The notes under the pieces: generated by a model
What the model was told of the DNA's origin: nothing
The model's input: the letters and a program-made list of their open reading frames with translations, nothing else
The model's database searches: none
Shown: positions 14,326 through 15,338 of the stretch, in pieces
Position numbering within the stretch: position 1 is the stretch's first letter
Layout of the letters: each line of letters starts with the position of its first letter
Made by a program: the position numbers and the translations under genes
From: an uncultured Mollicutes bacterium
GTDB lineage: Bacteria > Bacillota_I > Bacilli_A > Acholeplasmatales > Anaeroplasmataceae
Assembly (NCBI GenBank): GCA_900540705.1
Contig: UQGR01000040.1
Location: 1 to 15,338, forward strand
DNA length: 15,338 nucleotides
Reading direction: 5' to 3'

Positions 14326-14386
14326 CAGCCTCGTATTTTTTTGTTTCGGAGTCAACCAAACAAAGAACTATGAGGCTGTTTTTTTT
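14326..14386 (+). terminator. Long-stem intrinsic terminator or attenuator upstream of the MATE gene
   Basis: CAGCCTCGTA (14326-14335) pairs with TATGAGGCTG (14369-14378) as a 10-bp stem with one G-T pair, followed by TTTTTTTT. The 33-nt apical part folds again: TTTGTTT (14340-14346) with AAACAAA (14358-14364). It can serve as the ispG terminator, but it also lies inside the leader of the MATE transcript, 23 bp before its ATG, so conditional read-through is possible. Confidence 0.75.
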
Positions 14387-14409
14387 ATGAAATTAGGAGG
14401 CTAAGGCTT

Positions 14410-15338
14410 ATGAAACAACAAAAAATATTAACATTAATCATCAAAATGAGCATTCCACCTGCCTTATCGATGATCATTCAATCCTTATATAATCTCATCG
14501 ATTCTATGTATGTCACAAGCTATGATGCAAAGGCTATGGAGGCAATCTCTATTGTATATCCTATTCAAAATCTAATACTCGCATTATCTGTAGGAATCGG
14601 CGTAGGAATGAATGCCTGTATCGCAATGAAGCTTGGTCAAAACAAGCATAAAGAGGCTGAAAATGCAGCAACCCTGGGATTGCTGTTATCCTTTATTCAC
14701 TATGGAATCGTCTTGGCTTTAGGGCTTGGGCTTTCTAGAGTGTTTATTGAAAGCTTTACCCAAGAAGCTAAGGTAATTGACTATAGCCTAACCTATATTC
14801 AAATGATGATTATCTTTAGCTTTACCACCATATTTCAAATTGCGATGGAAAAAATTTTGCAGGCAGATGGCAAAATGGCTCTCCCGATGATATCTTTACT
14901 TACAGGAGCCATCCTCAATGTAATTCTAGACCCCATCCTTATTTTCACCTGTGATATGGGGCTGTTTGGGGCAGCATTAGCCACTGTCATTGCTCAGGTA
15001 TGTGCTACAATCGTGATGCTTGGATTCCTCATTTCTAAAAGAAATCGCATTCGAATTCATTTCAAAGGCTTTCATTTTGATAAAACCAATTGTATATCTA
15101 TCTACCGAATCGGAATTCCCTCCTTCTTTATGAACGCCATTCCTTCTCTTATGGTCAGCTCTATGAACTATATCCTCGTATCCTTGCATGAGTTTGCTGT
15201 TACAACCTTTGGTTTATATTATAAGCTCCAATATTTTGTCTATATGGGAGTCAGTGGAATTGCTCAGGGTACCATGCCACTGATGAGCTACAGCTATGGG
15301 GCAGCAGATCATAAGCGTTTAAATCATATTTTAAAGGA
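14410..15338 (+). CDS. MATE-family multidrug/toxin efflux transporter, 5' part
   Basis: The reading frame stays open to the window end; 309 codons are visible of the ~450 usual for the family. MATE proteins expel cationic drugs or toxins in exchange for Na+ or H+. The N-terminus KMSIPPALSMIIQSLYNLID then SMYVTSY matches the family's first helix, with further segments PIQNLILALSVGIGVGMNA, LQADGKMALPM and LNVILDPILIF (the LDPILIF stretch is typical), and IGIPSF opening the second half. AGGAGG stands 9 nt before the ATG. The gene follows ispG on the same strand behind a promoter and a terminator-like hairpin. Confidence 0.95.
   Translation, partial: MKQQKILTLIIKMSIPPALSMIIQSLYNLIDSMYVTSYDAKAMEAISIVYPIQNLILALSVGIGVGMNACIAMKLGQNKHKEAENAATLGLLLSFIHYGIVLALGLGLSRVFIESFTQEAKVIDYSLTYIQMMIIFSFTTIFQIAMEKILQADGKMALPMISLLTGAILNVILDPILIFTCDMGLFGAALATVIAQVCATIVMLGFLISKRNRIRIHFKGFHFDKTNCISIYRIGIPSFFMNAIPSLMVSSMNYILVSLHEFAVTTFGLYYKLQYFVYMGVSGIAQGTMPLMSYSYGAADHKRLNHILK

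Noticed and set aside
1673..14329. Shared CTGAATC heptamer in the Fur palindrome (minus strand) and the MATE palindrome as a common operator
   Set aside because: The symmetric arms differ (TTGCGA versus GCTGA); only the centre coincides, which is easily chance.
14977..15189. Minus-strand 70-codon frame at the right end
   Set aside because: It is antisense to the MATE gene, whose reading frame is continuous and clearly protein-like.

Overview
The window is an AT-rich stretch of a Gram-positive (Firmicutes/Bacillota) chromosome. The evidence is the HrcA/CIRCE-controlled hrcA-grpE-dnaK-dnaJ operon, strong AGGAGG-type ribosome binding sites, consensus sigma-A promoters, a 4-Cys L33, and the rsmE-mtaB-rpsU block that follows the dnaK operon in Bacillus-like genomes. 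The protein flavour resembles Erysipelotrichia-type gut Firmicutes, but that placement is only an impression. No phage, transposon or CRISPR array was seen; this is mostly core chromosome with a few unassigned genes.

Layout, left to right. (1) 1-53: 3' part of a tRNA-Glu(UUC), closed by a hairpin that also ends the opposing operon. (2) 108-1659, minus strand: a tightly overlapping three-gene metal operon (Fur-family regulator, ArsP_2-like 10-TM heavy-metal permease, small membrane-anchored protein) with a perfect 6-5-6 palindrome at its promoter. (3) 1758-2861, plus strand: a SEDS cell-wall polymerase (FtsW/SpoVE/RodA type), divergent from the metal operon. (4) 2896-11363, minus strand, read right to left: two CIRCE boxes around a perfect promoter, hrcA-grpE-dnaK-dnaJ, terminator; a second promoter driving a two-TM protein, rsmE and mtaB; a third promoter for rpsU; terminator; a GDSL/SGNH acetylesterase-like gene. 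(5) 11412-12922, minus strand: an unassigned helical-repeat protein, an XRE-type regulator and a metallo-beta-lactamase-fold hydrolase. (6) 12965-13114, minus strand: rpmG (L33, 49 codons). (7) 13232-14272, plus strand: ispG of the MEP isoprenoid pathway, divergent from rpmG. (8) 14283-15338, plus strand: a promoter, a long-stem terminator-like leader, and a MATE-family efflux gene running off the window.

How the parts relate: the heat-shock operon is followed by RNA-modification and ribosome genes (16S m3U1498 methylation, ms2t6A37 in tRNA, S21), as in Bacillus. However, the slot normally held by prmA has an unknown two-TM protein, and the slot after rpsU normally held by yqeY has an esterase. 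The places most worth a second look are the metal operon with its palindrome, the MATE leader with its alternative pairings, and the four-repeat protein beside the XRE regulator. None of these is proven to be a new system. There is no gene-free stretch longer than 300 bases.
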